Source: Closterium sp. NIES-65
Lineage: Eukaryota; Streptophyta; Zygnematophyceae; Desmidiales; Closteriaceae
Length of the DNA stretch: 64,000 bases
Direction of reading: 5' to 3'
Assembly (NCBI GenBank): GCA_948144175.1
Contig: CANXME010002100.1
Coordinates: 417,604-481,603, forward strand
Below the pieces are notes generated by a model that saw only the letters and a program-made list of their open reading frames with translations, made no database searches and was not told where the DNA came from. Position 1 is the stretch's first letter. The number at the start of each line of letters is the position of its first letter. Shown piece by piece: positions 39,801 through 49,900 of this stretch. The translations under genes and the position numbers were made by a program.

Positions 39801-42800
39801 CACAACATGCATGGCATTGGGCACAACATGCATGGCATTGGGCACAACACGCATGGCATTGGGCACAACATGCATGGCATTGGGCACAACACGCATGGCA
39901 TTGGGCACAACATGCATGGCATTGGGCACAACATGCATGGCATTGGGCACAACATGCATGGCATTGGGCACAACATGCATGGCATTAGGCACAACATGCA
40001 TGGCATTGGGCACAGCATGCATGGCATTGGGCACAGCATGCATGGCATTGGGCACAGCATGCATGGCATTGGGCACAGCATGCATGGCATTGGGCACAGC
40101 ATGCATGGCATTGGGCACAGCATGCATGGCATTGGGCACAGCATGCATGGCATTGGGCACAGCATGCATGGCATTGGGCACAGCATGCATGGCATTGGGC
40201 ACAGCATGCATGGCATTGGGCACAGCATGCATGGCATTGGCCCTTGGGCACAGCATGCATGGCATTGGGCACAGCATGCATGGCATTGGGCACAGCATGC
40301 ATGGCATTGGGCACAGCATGCATGGCATTGGGCACAGCATGCATGACATTGGGCACAGCATGCATGGCATTGGGCACAGCATGCATGGCATTGGGCACAG
40401 CATGCATGGCATTGGGCACAGCATGCATGGCATTGGGCACAGCATGCATGGCATTGGGCACAGCATGCATGGCATTGGGCACAGCATGCATGGCATTGGG
40501 CACAGCATGCATGGCATTGGGCACAGCATGCATGGCATTGGGCACAGCATGCATGGCATTGGGCACAGCATGCATGGCATTGGGCACAGCATGCATGGCA
40601 TTGGGCACAGCATGCATGGCATTGGGCACAGCATGCATGGCATTGGGCAGAGCCACACATTACACTAGATGCAGAACCACAGCAGCAGGCAGCAACTGGG
40701 TAGAAGAAAACACACTAGAAGGTGGGAGAGCTGGGTACAAAGTTGCTCAAAATCGTTGCAATGACGGGCTTAAGTTGGGAAGAGGAGGAGAGATGGGGAG
40801 GAAGAGGAGAGATGGAGAGGAAGAGGAGTGGCGGGGAAGAAGAGGAGTGGTGGGGTGCAGGGCAATGACGTGAAATAGAGGGATGATGGGGAAGAAAAGG
40901 GGGATGGGGAGGAGATGGAACCGTTATGAAGCAGCGCGAGGACGCTTGTCATTTCCTCCTGCAGAAAATTGAACCCCGCCCACATGGTGCTCACGCTCTC
41001 CCTCTGCTGCTCTGCTGTCGCGCCCGGTGGAATCGAATGGCGCTGGATGGGTATCAACATCACTGCATGCATGGCGGGATGGATGGATGAATGGGCGGAT
41101 GGACAGGTGGATAGATCGAGGGACAAATGGATGGATGGATGGATGGATGGATCATGGCACATTGCGATGGCACACATCCACCCGTGCCTACACATTCACC
41201 CGTCCCCACACATTCACCCGTGCCCACACATTCACCCGTGCCCACACATTCACCCGTGCCCACACATTCACCCGTGCCCACACATTCACCCGTCCCCACA
41301 CATTCACCCGTGCCCACACATTCACCCGTCCCCACACATTCACCCGTGCCCACACATTCACCCGTCCCCACACATTCACCCGTCCCCACACATTCACCCG
41401 TCCCCACACATTCACCCGTCCCCACTCCCCACACATCCACCCATGCCCACACACCCACCAATGCCCACAAGATGTTTGCCGAAGAAAATAGGCGCAGAGG
41501 CGGCAGGAACGCCCTGGAGCACGGAGGCGAGGGTGGCTGGGGGCACGCTGGCAGAGAAGTCCGTGAGGGGCGGGATGGGGTCCGACGCCTCGATGCTGCC
41601 CAGCACGTTCACTATGTAGAGTGGCTTGCGGGGGGCCGGGAGGCCAAGGAGGGTCAAGATGGGCCGCCCTGTGATGCGCTCCACTGTAGGTCTGCGTAGG
41701 CGGGCGGGCAGGCAGGAAGACGCATGGTTAGCATGCACGGTTGAATTCAGGGATTCTCAGAATTGACTCCGCGATGGGCGCCCGCCCTGTGATGCGCTCC
41801 ACCGTGGGTGTGGGCGGGCAGGCGGAAGATGCATGGTTCAGGTTCTGCGTCTGCTTTTGAGTCGACTCAAAAGAAGATGCATGGTTCAGGTTCTGCGATT
41901 TCCATCAAGTGACTCCACCATGGGCCGCCCTCTGATGCGCTCCTCCACTGGCCTGGTGTGGGGGGGGAGGAGGGCCGGCAGGCAGGCGGGCGAATGGTGA
42001 AGGCAAGTGGCAGGAAGAAAAGTGAGAGGGAGAAAAGGGTCAAGATCAGTCGAGCTGATTGTCGGGCAGGTAGGCGCATGCCAGGCACTCAGGCAGGAGG
42101 CAGGAAGCAGGAAGAAGAACAAGTGGACCGGATCAAACATGGGTTTGACCGAACGGTCAATACTGGCACAGTAGGTCGGCAGGCATGATGCGGAGCCATG
42201 TAACGTTACCCTACAATGTGCCTGTAGTGGGCACCACCAGGCTGGGGGTGCCAGCCAGCCAGCACTACAGTCTGGGGCAATCCTGCTTGGCAAGTCGGCT
42301 CAGCTCCAGCCAGCCAGGCTGACTCGGTGAGCCGCATGCAGTTGAAACCGTACCGCCAAGCTCACTCTGGCTCGGGTCGTCCTCCACCCCCTCCCCCGCC
42401 CCTTGTCCCGCCCCCTCCATCCCCCCTTCCCCCTCCCCCTCCCCTCTCTCACGCACACCTGTCAGCGTCCTCCACGAGCATGATCAGGGTGCCCGTGGCG
42501 AGGTCCGACATGCCGAGGCACGTCGCCGCCCACTCCTCCCCATCCACCCTAGACCGTGAACCCGAATTCCTCGCTCCTCCTCTCACACACACCTGTCAGC
42601 GTCCTCCACGAGCATGATGAGCGTGCCGGTGGTGAGGTCAGCCATGCCCAGGGTGGCCGCATTGTACAGCTCCATGCTGCGGTTGTCCGCACACCCCGCC
42701 AGCCCCCAGTACGTGAGGTTGGTGCTGCTGCGCTCGCCGTACCCGTTGAATACGCGCACCAGCGCTGACATCTCCTGCCGTGGCGGGGGGGTGGGGGAGA

Positions 42801-44424
42801 GGGGAGGGAAAGCAGAAAGATTCCGTTGAACACGCGCACCAGCGCTGACATCTCCTGTGCTCGCAGCCAGCCCCACAGGCCGAAGCGGAATAAGGGGAGA
42901 GGGGGGGGGGAGGAGGGGGGGGGGGAAGGGGGGGGGGGGGGGGGGGGGTGTGTGGGAGGGAAAGCACAAAGCTCCCATTGAACGCGCGCACAGCACTGAC
43001 ATCTCCTGCCCTCCTCGCAACCCACAGGGCGAAGCACACCAAGGGAGGACGCGGAAACGTGGCAAAGGGAGAGAAGGCCGTGGCAGAGGCAGGACAGGCA
43101 TGCCAGCACGGAAGGGCATGGCATGGAAAGGGGCAAGGGAAGGGTGCGATGGCAGGTTGGAGGGTGGTGCTGGTCGGTGCAATCTCGCTGAGCCCAGCTA
43201 CTTCTTCCCCAGCCCCATCAACCCTTCTCCTTCCTCTGCCGCCTCGCCTCCCGTCCCTCTCCACTACGCCCCTCCTCTCCTCTCCTCTCCGCCCTCTCCT
43301 CTCCGCCCCTATCCTCTTCTCGTCCCCTCTCCTCTACGCCATTCTCCTCTCTGCACCGCTCCTCTACGCCATTCTCCTCTCTGCACCGCTCCTCTACGCC
43401 ATTCTCCTCTCTGCACCGCTCCTCTACGCCATTCTCCTCTCTGCACCGCTCCTCTACGCCATTCTCCTCTCTGCACCGCTCCTCTACGCCATTCTCCTCT
43501 CCACCCCTCGCCTCTCTCCTCTCCGCCCCTCTCCTCTCTGCCCCACTCCTTTCCGCCTCTTCCTCTACGCCTCTCTCCTCTCCGCCCCTCTCCTCTCTGC
43601 CCCACTCCTTTCCGCCTCTTCCTCTACGCCTCTCTCCTCTCCGCCCCTCTCCTCACCGCCCCTCTCCTCTCCGCTCCTCCCCGCTACGCCCCTCTCCCTA
43701 GGTGGAGAACAAGGGATCGGCGCAGAAGGGGGCGGCTGGAGCGGAGGGCATTGCTTCCCCTCTGATACAAAGGCGTTTCGAGGGTCTCAAACAGCGTTTC
43801 GAGGGTCTCAAACGGCGTTTCGAGGGTCTCAAACGGCGTTTCGAGGGTCTCAAACGGCGTTTCGAGGGTCTCAAACGGCGTTTCGAGGGTCTCAAACGGC
43901 GTTTCGAGGGTCTCAAACGGCGTTTCGAGGGTCTCAAACGGCGATTCGAGGGTCTCCAACGGCGTTTTGAGAGTCTCAAACGGCATTTTCAGGGTCACGC
44001 GGCATTCGAAGGTCACCAAGGGTCGCGAGCGGCATTTCGCGTATCTCAAGCGGTGCAACGGGAGGGACAGGCGCGGCTGACGATTGCCGCCGGTGTCAGT
44101 CGTTCCGTGGTCGACGGAGCAAGCGAGCCGCCCGCACAGTTGTCTCTCGCGATCATTGCTAGCAATGCCGCGGTGCGTTGCTGTGGGGCGTCGCACCTGC
44201 ACGCGCGAGACGGACGAGAGAAGGCGCTGGTAGAAATAACGCACGCGCAAGCGGCACCACCCGCGCATCGCCTCCTCCCGCGGATTTGCGGCCTGCGTGT
44301 GCGCGAACCACACAACCCACGCGCACAGGCCCAACCATCCCGCCACCCACGCCGCCCCTAGCAGCGCCCTCCACACACCCCACGGCGGCGCGCCTCGCGG
44401 CGAAAGGCGCCACGGTCGGTGCAT
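32505..44424 (-). CDS. CHASE-domain hybrid sensor histidine kinase (cytokinin-receptor-like), 12 exons
   Basis: Proposed exons (minus): 44424-44197, 42774-42593, 41691-41459, 41062-40922, 38508-38307, 37738-37491, 36578-36348, 36219-36136, 35718-35012, 34754-34692, 33894-33062, 32853-32505. All introns are GT-AG, all phases agree, and the product is 1166 aa without a stop. Order: TM1 at about 20-40; extracellular CHASE domain at about 60-330 ([41 protein letters not shown]); TM2 at about 340-365; HisKA with SHELRTP (His401); a CA domain; a Gln-rich linker; one receiver with [12 protein letters not shown], Asp1042 (LLLLDLHMP) and Lys1145. By family, it would sense a ligand (cytokinin in land plants) at a membrane and pass phosphate His to Asp. 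The CA domain keeps EDTGGGIP but lacks the N-box Asn pair and G2 glycines, so ATP binding is doubtful. Splicing is inferred, not observed. Confidence 0.85.
34038..34269. repeat. 28-bp inverted repeat in the kinase intron 10
   Basis: 34038-34065 (starting GGCCCACGACAAACCAG) and 34242-34269 are inverted copies matching at 26 of 28 positions, 176 bp apart. This could be a small MITE or fold-back. A 33-bp unit (GCACTTCTCAGCCACAGTTG) is repeated three times just after it (about 34328-34420). Confidence 0.75.
35858..36010. repeat. 30-bp tandem array in kinase intron 8, 5 copies
   Basis: GGGCTTGTATCACAGGCTGT followed by CACAAACAAA is repeated five times almost without change. Confidence 0.95.
36628..36752 (-). 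repeat. Pseudoexon: degenerate duplicate of kinase exon 7
   Basis: About 125 bp upstream of exon 7 in gene orientation repeats its acceptor and first 110 bases (IKELLES, then TGA, then [10 protein letters not shown] and [10 protein letters not shown]). The in-frame stop and a poor downstream donor make it a non-functional copy, but its acceptor-like end could compete in splicing. Confidence 0.8.
36905..37205. repeat. 10-bp tandem array with many TGAGTCA sites, kinase intron 6
   Basis: Units GAGTCAATGT and GAGTCAATGC alternate for about 300 bp. Many junctions create TGAGTCA, the GCN4/bZIP consensus. Whether any factor binds is unknown. Confidence 0.9.
37290..37470. repeat. Degenerate copies of the exon 6 donor region
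   Basis: Two diverged copies (about 37315-37360 and 37412-37455) of the exon 6 end and donor (about 37471-37510) lie in the downstream intron. All share a CAACTCRCACAT-like segment and a GCCAATG-like segment. Confidence 0.65.
37918..38012. repeat. 30-bp tandem array in kinase intron 5, about 3 copies
   Basis: GCAGTCTTCCCCCGAGGGGT plus CCCACCCCGA is repeated three times. Confidence 0.9.
38180..38322. repeat. 16-bp tandem array repeating the exon 5 splice donor, about 9 copies
   Basis: On the minus strand the unit TGCAGGTGAGGCGCAC begins inside the end of exon 5 and repeats about nine times. Every copy contains the consensus donor CAG|GTGAGG. The true exon end is placed at 38307, where the phase matches exon 6. 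Confidence 0.9.
38541..40655. repeat. 21-bp minisatellite, about 100 copies, in kinase intron 4
   Basis: The unit ATGCATGGCATTGGGCACAA plus C is repeated over 2.1 kb. Up to about 40010 most units end CACAAC; from there on they end CACAGC, so there are two homogenised blocks. Irregular junctions occur at about 38824 and 40237. As 21 is a multiple of three, several frames on both strands are open for hundreds of codons. These are not genes. Confidence 0.97.
41170..41430. repeat. 18-bp tandem array in kinase intron 3, about 14 copies
   Basis: CACACATTCACCCGTGCC, alternating with CACACATTCACCCGTCCC, is repeated. A GGAT tetranucleotide run lies nearby (41130-41155). Confidence 0.93.
41760..41965 (-). 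repeat. Two degenerate copies of the exon 3 acceptor region
   Basis: Segments at about 41780-41835 and 41925-41965 repeat, with changes, the exon 3 start and its acceptor (plus-strand GTGATGCGCTCCACTGTAGG at 41671-41690). They lie upstream of exon 3 in gene orientation. Confidence 0.7.
42455..42530 (-). repeat. Degenerate copy of the exon 2 end and donor
   Basis: About 75 bp repeats the end of exon 2 ([15 protein letters not shown] then GTG) downstream of the true copy at 42593-42670. The donor is preserved, so it could act as an alternative terminal piece, but no acceptor is evident. Confidence 0.75.
42815..43020 (-). repeat. Two degenerate copies of the exon 2 acceptor region
   Basis: Copies of the exon 2 start (plus strand CGCGCACCAGCGCTGACATC, then TCCTG) occur at about 42825-42860 and 42980-43010. 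Each is followed by intron-like TTTCCCTCCC sequence, with a poly-G stretch between them (42900-42950). Confidence 0.75.
43265..43700. repeat. 30-bp tandem and CT-rich arrays in kinase intron 1
   Basis: GCTCCTCTACGCCATTCTCC plus TCTCTGCACC is repeated about five times (43330-43500), followed by related CTCTCCTCTCCGCCCC units. The resulting Leu/Ser/Pro frames are compositional. Confidence 0.9.
43775..43995. repeat. 21-bp tandem array in kinase intron 1, about 10 copies
   Basis: GTTTCGAGGGTCTCAAACGG plus C is repeated, with slightly diverged units at the right end. Confidence 0.93.
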
Positions 44425-45855
44425 TCGGCGGAGGTGTTTGGTACGAGCAAGTAGAGTGTGCACAGCTGATGTGAATGATGGAATGTGTAGGGAGGATAGG
44501 TGGAGAATGGAATAGATTTGAAGGATTGGTTGGGTGGAAAAATCATATGGAAAGCAGATTTTTCTGACTTGTTCTGGTTTGGATGTGTGGTGGTGGCGGT
44601 GGTGGGAAGGGAAAGCGCGTTGATTTGAAGTGGAGAATTGCTGCAGAATCCAGATCTGTCCCACCGCAAACACACGACCAACAGTACAACAATTGTGGAT
44701 GGCTGATATATTTAGATATTTTAAAGCAAGAGGACCCTCTCGGAAATCAGACTGGCGGTCCGGACAGAAAACAAAGGGAAAATATCAACGAGGGGCCGAA
44801 CAGTGCCAGAGGGGTGATCGACCAGGGGCCGAGAGGCCCGGAACAGGGTTGTCGCTTGCTTTGGGTCCAGAACTTAGCGGGCTGAATTCAGCCCTTAATT
44901 ATCCGGGTTGAGTCAGATTTCAACACTTAGATCCAGGGCTACACAACCTTCTGCACTTGAGCTTAACACATCGTGAACGTAGATGATGTTCAAATACACC
45001 TGAGGGCTGCGGTACATAGCCGGTCTACCATGCTAGGGGGGGGGGGGGGGGGAGTATGTATGAAGGTTCTATGTAAGCAGGGGTAACATATCAAAGGAAA
45101 TGAGGGGGTAGGGTGGTAGGTGAAGGCTCTGAGCGTACGTGAAATCCGGGTTAGGCGTTCAACCAGCCCGTAAGGAAAACGGGCCGCCCTCAAAGCCAGC
45201 CCTTGAATTCTCTGAGCTGGGCCTGAACCAGCACGTGAATTCAAGGGCAAAAAGGGCAAATGCCCTTGTAGCGACAGGCCTGGCTTGGAACTTCCCAAAC
45301 CGCTACGCATAGAGGGATTAACATAGGGTCTTCTTTTATTGCACGTAATTATGTTATTAGTGGCATGTACCGGCTCGCATTTTCGCTCGCGTGTCGTTTA
45401 GCGAGCCGAATCTACTGGAAACTCTTAGGGCAGCCAAAAAAAACTACAACTCTTAGGGAACCTGGATGCATTTTCGGGATGGGTCAACCCTAAAACGGAT
45501 AACTTCCTGGTATTTAGGGTTGATGCCTCCCGAGTCGCATCTGTTTCCGAATGGGTAATATATTTTTTTCCAGTGCGTCTACGATTGGGTAGGTGATATT
45601 TATCACCCATAATATAATATGCTATACGTACTCACGATTTGATCCGCTGAACTTTACTTCCAGAAGAAGGCGTCGCGTGCGCTGTAGTAGACGGAGGTCA
45701 AAACCCTCAATAAAAAACATGAATACACAATTTGGTTCTTCTAGCAAATATCGTTTACTTCCGGTTCGGCATGTTCGCCAAGTCAGTTTGGCAGCTCTGG
45801 GCTGAAATCCTACGGTCGAGATTTACCGGCCCTACTTTGAACACTCCTCTGGCAA
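44425..45855. other. Upstream region of the histidine kinase; no gene recognised
   Basis: This should hold the kinase promoter and 5' UTR, but no clear TATA box or start can be named. A 16-base palindrome GGGCTGAATTCAGCCC lies at about 44879-44894. A 12-bp inverted repeat (GCCCTTGAATTC and GAATTCAAGGGC) lies at about 45200-45250, and a poly-G run at about 45037-45052. Short open frames are not supported. Confidence 0.5.
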
Positions 45856-45860
45856 TGTTC

Positions 45861-45992
45861 TGTCAGAACATATAGCTTACTTGTTTCTGTAGGCTATAGT
45901 GGGGTATCCCATAGGGGGTACAACACAATTAGGGTTGCATATTTGTATCACTTTCATTCCTTAGTCATTCATTCTCGTTCTTTGATTTCACA
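45861..45992 (+). repeat. copia-3 5' LTR
   Basis: A 132-bp LTR starting TGTCAGAACATATAGCTTAC, with the shared core TATAGTGGGGTATCC, AGGGGGTACAAC and TTAGGGTT, ending TTTCACA. Confidence 0.96.
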
Positions 45993-46059
45993 TGGAATCA
46001 GAGCAGGTTCCCTCCTAGGGACTGCTTCTAGGGCCCACCGACCCGCGCCCCGAGGCGCG

Positions 46060-46900
46060 TTTTTTTTAGCGACCCGTCGTGTCGCCCCTAGCGGCCCGTT
46101 GCGCCGCCCTTCCCCTAGCGGCTCCGCCGCCCTTCCCTAGCGGCCCCGCCGCCCTTCGATCGCGGCCCCGCCGCCCTCTGCTACGCGGCCCCGCCGCCGC
46201 CCTTCGATCGCGGCCCCGCCGCCCTCTGCTACGCGGCCCCGCCGCCCTCTGCCACGCGGCCCCGCCGCCCTCTGATACGCGGCCCCGCCGCCCTTCGATT
46301 GCGGCCCCGCCGCCCTCTGCTACGCGGCCCCGCCGCCCTCTGCTACGCGGCCCCGCCGCCCTCTGCTACGCGGCCCCGCCGCCCTCTGCTACGCGGCCCC
46401 GCCGCCCTCTGCTACGCGGCCCCGCCGCCCTTCGATCGCGGCCCCGCCGCCCTCTGCTACGCGGCCCCGCCGCCCTCTGCTACGCGGCCCCGCCGCCCTC
46501 TGCTACGCGGCCCTGCCGCCCTCTTCAGTCGCGGCCCCGCCGCCCTCTGCTACGCGGCCCCGCCACCCTCTGCTACGCGGCACCGCCGCCCTCTGCTACG
46601 CGGCCCCGCCGAGCCGCCCAGCATCAGCCGAGCCGCCCAGCAGCAGCCGAGCCGCCGCCGAGCCGCCGCCGCCTGAGCCGCCGCCCGGGCCACCTGAGCC
46701 GCCGCCCGAGCCGCCGCCGAGCCGCCGCTGAGCTGCGGCCGAGCCGCCGCCCGAGCAGCCCGAGCCGCCCGAGCCGCCCGAGCCGCCCGAGCCGCCCGAG
46801 CCACCCGAGCCGCCCGAGCCGCCCGAGCCGCCCGAGCCGCCCGAGCCACCCGAGCCGCCCGAGCCGCCTGAGGAGCCGTGCTGCTGTTCCTGAGCTGTGT
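46060..46900 (+). repeat. GC-rich leader of copia-3
   Basis: Units of about 23 bp (TACGCGGCCCCGCCGCCCTC) and then GAGCCGCCC units fill the leader. The gag frame happens to be open through most of it, adding about 290 low-complexity codons upstream of the conserved ATG; I do not count these as protein. Confidence 0.8.
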
Positions 46901-46957
46901 CCCTCTGCTGCTGACCTACCCGACTCTCCCAGCCCAGTGAGACTTTCAGCTGCTGCC

Positions 46958-49900
46958 ATGGCCACCCCCAATGTTCTTACTTTTGACGCTGAGGGGAGGG
47001 CCATTGACTTTGCCGTCTGGATTGAAGACCTGCAGCTGTACTTACTGTGTGATGCGATAGATGAGGTCTCTCTCTTTGACTTTGTCTCTGGCGCTGTCCC
47101 TGCCCCACTTGCTGATGCTGACTCTGCCGTTCGCTCCAAGTGGGCGACCCGCGATGCTGCTGCACGTCTTGCTGTGCGTCGCCACCTCCCTTCCTCTGAG
47201 CGTGCCCACTTTAGTCAGTGCAAGACCGCTCAGGCCTTGTACGACGCTGTAGTTGCACGCTACTCCTCCCCTTCCTCCGCTACCCTTAGCCGCCTCATGC
47301 TACCGTTTCTCTTCCCTGACCTCGCTTCCTTTCCCACTGTCGCTGACCTCGTTACCCACCTCCGTGCTAGTGACACCCGCTACCGCGCTGCCCTTCCTGC
47401 TGAGTTCCGCGCTGCGAACCCTCCTCCCATGTACATCACTCTCTACTTTCTCGTCACCCGTCTCCCTGAGTCCCTTCGTGTCGTTCGGGACCAGTTTCTC
47501 TCTGTCTGTCCCACCACTCTCACTGTCGACCTCCTTGAGGAGTCCCTGCTAGCGGCTGAGAAGAGTATTGTCGCTGTAGGGGCCTCTCGGGGTGACCCTC
47601 GCACCCCCATCTTTGAGGGGTGTGGTCCTTCCCCCCTGCTGCCCTCTGTCGCCTCTGCCGCTGCGGCCGACCTCACTGGTTTTGAGTCGGTCGGCGCGGC
47701 GTCTGCCCCCAGCGGCAGACGCCGCTCTGGCAAGGGCAAGGGGGGCAAGGGAGCGGTTGGAGCTAGAGGGGGCGGTGGAGGAGGCGGTGGGGGTGGCGGG
47801 GGGAGTGGGGGTGGCGGTGGGGGTGGTGGCAGGAGTGGAGATACTGGTGGCGGCGGTGGCGGCGGAGGTGGCGGCGGAGGTGGTAGCGGAGGAGGCGGTG
47901 GGAGCGGTGGGAGCGACGGTCCTGGTGGGGGAGGTGGCGGTGGAGACGGGGGTGGCGGTGGAGGCGGGGGTGGCGGTGGAGGCGGGGGTCGGAGTGGCTC
48001 GTCCCAGCGGAGCAGCTCTGGGGGTGGTCAGCGCCAGCAGCAGCAGCAGCAGCAGCCGCAGCAGCAGCCACAGCAGCAGCAGCGCTCTCGCACCGTCCCC
48101 GCCCCTCAGCAGCTCCGTGAGTGGTACTCGCAGCGTCAGCGTGGTGGTGCGCTTGGTCCTTGCCCCTACGTTCTTCGCACCGGTGACCGTGCAGGGGAGA
48201 GGTGTGGAGGCGCCCACACAGCCCGCCGCTGCTTTGGCCGCCTGACTGACGCCTGGCGTCAGCAGTTTCCGGAGGCAGCTGAGATCCCCCGCTGGGGAGA
48301 GCTGTCTCGGGCTGGTGTAGCTATTTATGATCTTGATTTTGATGCTATTCTCTCTGCTATGTATGCTGCGATTGGTAGTGATGAGGATGACTGTTACCGG
48401 TGTTTCCCGCCCGACCCGGGCATTGGTACTGCCACGTCAGGTACTAGTGAGGCTGCTGCTCTAGGTGCCAGTGCGTCTGTGCTCTCAGGTGCTGGTGAGT
48501 CTGCCCTCTCAGGTACTGTGTCGGCTTCGGCCTCTCACACCTTCACCCTTGACTCTGGAGCGTCTCGCTCCTTCTTTAGGGACCGCACCACTCTCACGCC
48601 GCTGAGTCGGCCGGTTGCGGTGTCCCTGGCTGACCCCTCTGGGGGGCCTGTCCTGTCTCGCTTCTCCACTGTCCTCCCGTGTCCGGCGGCCCCCTCTGGC
48701 ACCCTGACTGGTCTCTACCTCCCCTCGTTCTCGACGAACTTGGTGAGTGGTGCTGACCTCCAGGATGCGGGTGTCCACCAGTTCACCCCTGCTCGTCAGC
48801 GGGTGACCCACTGCACGGAGGCGGATACAGGTCGCCACCTGGCTACGTTTACACGTCGGCCAGGGTCGAGCCTGTACACACTGACCACTGCTTCTCCTCC
48901 AGGTGCTGAGTCTGGTAGGGTCCCTTCGTCTGGTCAGGTGTTTGCTGCAGCGTCCAGGTCTGGTCCTGAGTCTGCCCCCTGCTCGTGTCGTCGTCTGTCT
49001 CACGAGACCCTCCTCTGGCACCACCGCCTTGGCCACCCCTCTCTGCTTCGGCTCAGAGGCATGGCCTCGCGAGTCCTTGTGTCTGGTCTTCCCCGGTCTC
49101 TCCCTCCCCTTCCTCCGGGCCCTGGCCCTACCTGTGTCCCCTGTGTCGAGGGGCGCCAGCGTGCTGCCCCTCACTCCTCCCAGTTTCCTCCGACAGAGGC
49201 CCCGTTGCAGACCCTTCACATGGACGTGTGGGGCCCAGCCCGCGTCTGTGGACAGGGTCAGGAGCGCTACTTCCTGCTGGTGGTTGACGACTACTCGCGT
49301 TACACCACGGTCTTCCCCTTGCGCAGCAAGGGTGAGGTCACTGAGGTGTTGATCGACTGGATCCGCGCAGCTCGTCTCCAGCTTCGGAGGAGCTTTGGCT
49401 CTGACTTCCCTGTTTTGCGTCTGCACTCGGACAGAGGCGGAGAGTTCTCCTCTGGCCTCCTGAGTGCCTACTGTCGTGCACGAGGCATCCGTCAGACCTT
49501 CACGCTTCCGGACTCACCACAGCAGAATGGGATTGCTGAGCGCCGCATTGGCATGGTCATGGACGTCGCTCGTACGTCCATGATGCATGCGGCTGCTCCC
49601 CATTTTCTGTGGCCGTTTGCGGTCAGGTACGATGCGCACCAGATCAACCTCCACCCCAGGGTCTCTCGACCGGAGACCTCCCCAGCCCTACTGTGGACGG
49701 GGAAGGTTGGCGATGCGTCGGCGTTCCGGGTCTGGGGATCTCGGGCGTTTGTTCGCGACCTGTCTGCGGACAAGCTGTCCCCTCGTGCTTCTCCCTGCGT
49801 CTTCCTGGGGTTCCCCCCCGACGCCCCTGGGTGGCAGTTTTACCACCCCACCTCTCGACGTGTTCTGTCCTCCCAGGACGTCACGTTCGACGAGTCGGTA

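Larger units (their letters stand above)
38307..44424 (-). other. Exons 1-5: signal anchor and CHASE sensor domain
   Basis: Exon 1 carries TM1 ([20 protein letters not shown]) and the first CHASE helix ([11 protein letters not shown]). Exon 2 adds [14 protein letters not shown] and [10 protein letters not shown]. Exon 3 adds [18 protein letters not shown] and [12 protein letters not shown]. Exon 4 adds [13 protein letters not shown]. Exon 5 adds [12 protein letters not shown] and ends at the conserved Cys-Arg. The pattern follows plant AHK CHASE domains in order and length, although identity is low. Cytokinin-binding residues cannot be assigned by eye. Confidence 0.75.

Noticed and set aside
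38161-40668. Very long ORFs (500-835 aa, both strands) across the 21-bp array
   Set aside because: They arise because a 21-bp unit is a multiple of three and lacks stops. They are monotonous heptad repeats lying in an intron of the histidine kinase.
43265-43970. 300-340-aa Ser/Leu/Pro-rich ORFs on the plus strand
   Set aside because: They follow CT-rich tandem repeats within intron 1 of the minus-strand kinase and have no domain.
46079-46957. N-terminal extension of the copia-3 polyprotein
   Set aside because: The open upstream frame is the GC-rich leader. The conserved start in all four copies is the ATG of MATP or MATS, and the leaders of other copies are not in frame.
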